64,000 bases of DNA from an uncultured Legionella sp. (GTDB taxonomy: Bacteria; Pseudomonadota; Gammaproteobacteria; Legionellales; Legionellaceae), in the NCBI GenBank assembly GCA_902168255.1, contig CABHON010000016.1, positions 1 to 64,000 of the forward strand. Reading direction: 5' to 3'. The notes beneath the pieces were generated by a model. The model ran no database searches. It had not been told where the DNA came from and saw only the letters and a program-made list of their open reading frames with translations. The position numbers and the translations under genes are program-made. Of this stretch, positions 63,369-64,000 are shown piece by piece (the first letter of the stretch is position 1; every line of letters begins with the position of its first letter).

Positions 63369-63908
63369 ATGAAAAAGAATAATTTCTTCGCAACCGCAAT
63401 ATTTTCCACTTTATTTCTGATTTCAACTACCGCCTATGCTGATAATGCGGCGATGAGTGATGCGGCTATTACGGCACAAGTAAAAGCAAAAATTGCTGCA
63501 GATAAAGATCTCTCTGTTTTTTCTAATGAGGTGTCCACTGTAGACGATGGCGTAGTAATACTCTCTGGTACCGTTGATTCTGAAACGGATGCGGAAGCTT
63601 TAGTGCAACTTGCCGAGTCGGTTGATGGCGTACGTGATGTTAATACAGATAAGTTAAATGTAAAAGAGAGTCAACACCCAATGGATGATACCTATATTAC
63701 TGCAAAAGTAAAAGGAATGTTCATACAAGAAGATTTATTTAGCGATAAAGATGTGGCCGCCATGCCTATTTCGGTTGAAACGAATAATGGTGTCGTGCAT
63801 TTAAGTGGTTCAGTAGATAATAAAACACAAATTAAAAATGCCATTAAAATTGCTGAATCGGTAAAAGGTGTTAAAAAAGTTGAATCAAGACTTACTGTCA
63901 ACCCTTAA
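63369..63908 (+). CDS. Periplasmic protein with two BON domains (OsmY-like)
   Basis: The 179-residue protein has a signal peptide (MKKNNFFATAIFSTLFLISTTAYA) and two BON domains. BON 1 (about 32-98) has ITAQVKAKIAADKDLS and VVILSGTVDSETDAEALV; BON 2 (about 105-178) has ITAKVKGMFIQEDLF and VVHLSGSVDNKTQIKNAI. BON domains bind phospholipid and protect the envelope under osmotic or other stress. It stands alone downstream of an AT-rich 253-base gap that shows only its own leader. Confidence 0.93.
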   Translation: MKKNNFFATAIFSTLFLISTTAYADNAAMSDAAITAQVKAKIAADKDLSVFSNEVSTVDDGVVILSGTVDSETDAEALVQLAESVDGVRDVNTDKLNVKESQHPMDDTYITAKVKGMFIQEDLFSDKDVAAMPISVETNNGVVHLSGSVDNKTQIKNAIKIAESVKGVKKVESRLTVNP

Positions 63909-63946
63909 TTACCTGTAATTTAATGCTGATTTTAGAAAAATCTTCG

Positions 63947-64000
63947 AGCGGGTCTTGTACCCGCCCGTTGTGGTGGTCGGCACAAGGAGACTCGCCCCTA
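63947..64000. repeat. GC-rich palindromic element, copy at the window end
   Basis: CGAGCGGGTCTTGTACCCGC, then CCGTTG, and at the end GGAGACTCGCCCCTA match the arms of the palindrome at 56524-56579, with a changed centre (GTGGTGGTCGG). It lies 39 bases after the BON gene and runs to the end of the window, so its full length is not seen. Confidence 0.7.

Noticed and set aside
1..64000. CRISPR array
   Set aside because: No regularly spaced short direct repeats were seen anywhere; the repeats found are palindromes or low-complexity codons.

Overview
The window is AT-rich chromosomal DNA from a gammaproteobacterium that is very probably a member of the order Legionellales. The deciding evidence is an adjacent icmT-icmS pair (43929-44536), which encodes components of the Dot/Icm type IVB secretion system found in Legionella, Coxiella and their relatives. 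The pair is not followed by the rest of the Legionella icm cluster but by an unrelated small gene and a leucyl aminopeptidase. This suggests a lineage outside the classical Legionella arrangement, such as a Coxiellaceae, Berkiella or Aquicella-like bacterium; that placement is inference.

Layout. 1-10 kb: the tail of a REP-type transposase, two exported proteins, folC, an Hsp20 chaperone, a 1158-residue protein of unknown function, a KefB/C-type antiporter and a decayed HicB antitoxin. 10-17.6 kb: a three-gene RND efflux operon, an FMN reductase and a BirA-type ligase. 17.6-30.4 kb: a divergent metal P-type ATPase, then housekeeping genes (ogt, selO, rpsT, mutY, fis, a GT9 glycosyltransferase, a trans-sulfuration enzyme, ampE, miaA). 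30.5-36 kb: tRNA-Lys and tRNA-Arg, followed by an accessory block with an S24-type repressor, a YhhQ transporter, a GlcD-like oxidase, an unknown protein, an interrupted small gene and a CsrA paralogue. This block looks like the leftover regulatory end of an integrative element. 36-51.5 kb: PAP2 phosphatase, dGTPase, peptide transporter, sorbosone-dehydrogenase-like protein, ferredoxin, aminopeptidase, icmS, icmT, radA, two glycine-zipper lipoproteins, alr, dnaB, an HU-like protein and dapE. 51.5-64 kb: a dimodular non-ribosomal peptide synthetase with a terminal reductase domain, an 875-residue unknown protein, a bicupin and a BON-domain protein.

The most unusual signal is a family of GC-rich palindromes found between genes and also twice inside the synthetase gene. 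Both internal copies are in frame, each in what should be a surface loop of an adenylation domain, and they encode nearly the same peptide. The synthetase itself has the order C-A-PCP-C-A-PCP-R, and its first condensation domain has lost its active-site motif. It should therefore behave like a two-residue aldehyde-releasing enzyme.

The two very large unknown proteins are candidates for Dot/Icm effectors because the secretion system is present, but nothing in their sequence proves secretion. All functional statements come from reading motifs and remembered family features. No database search was run.
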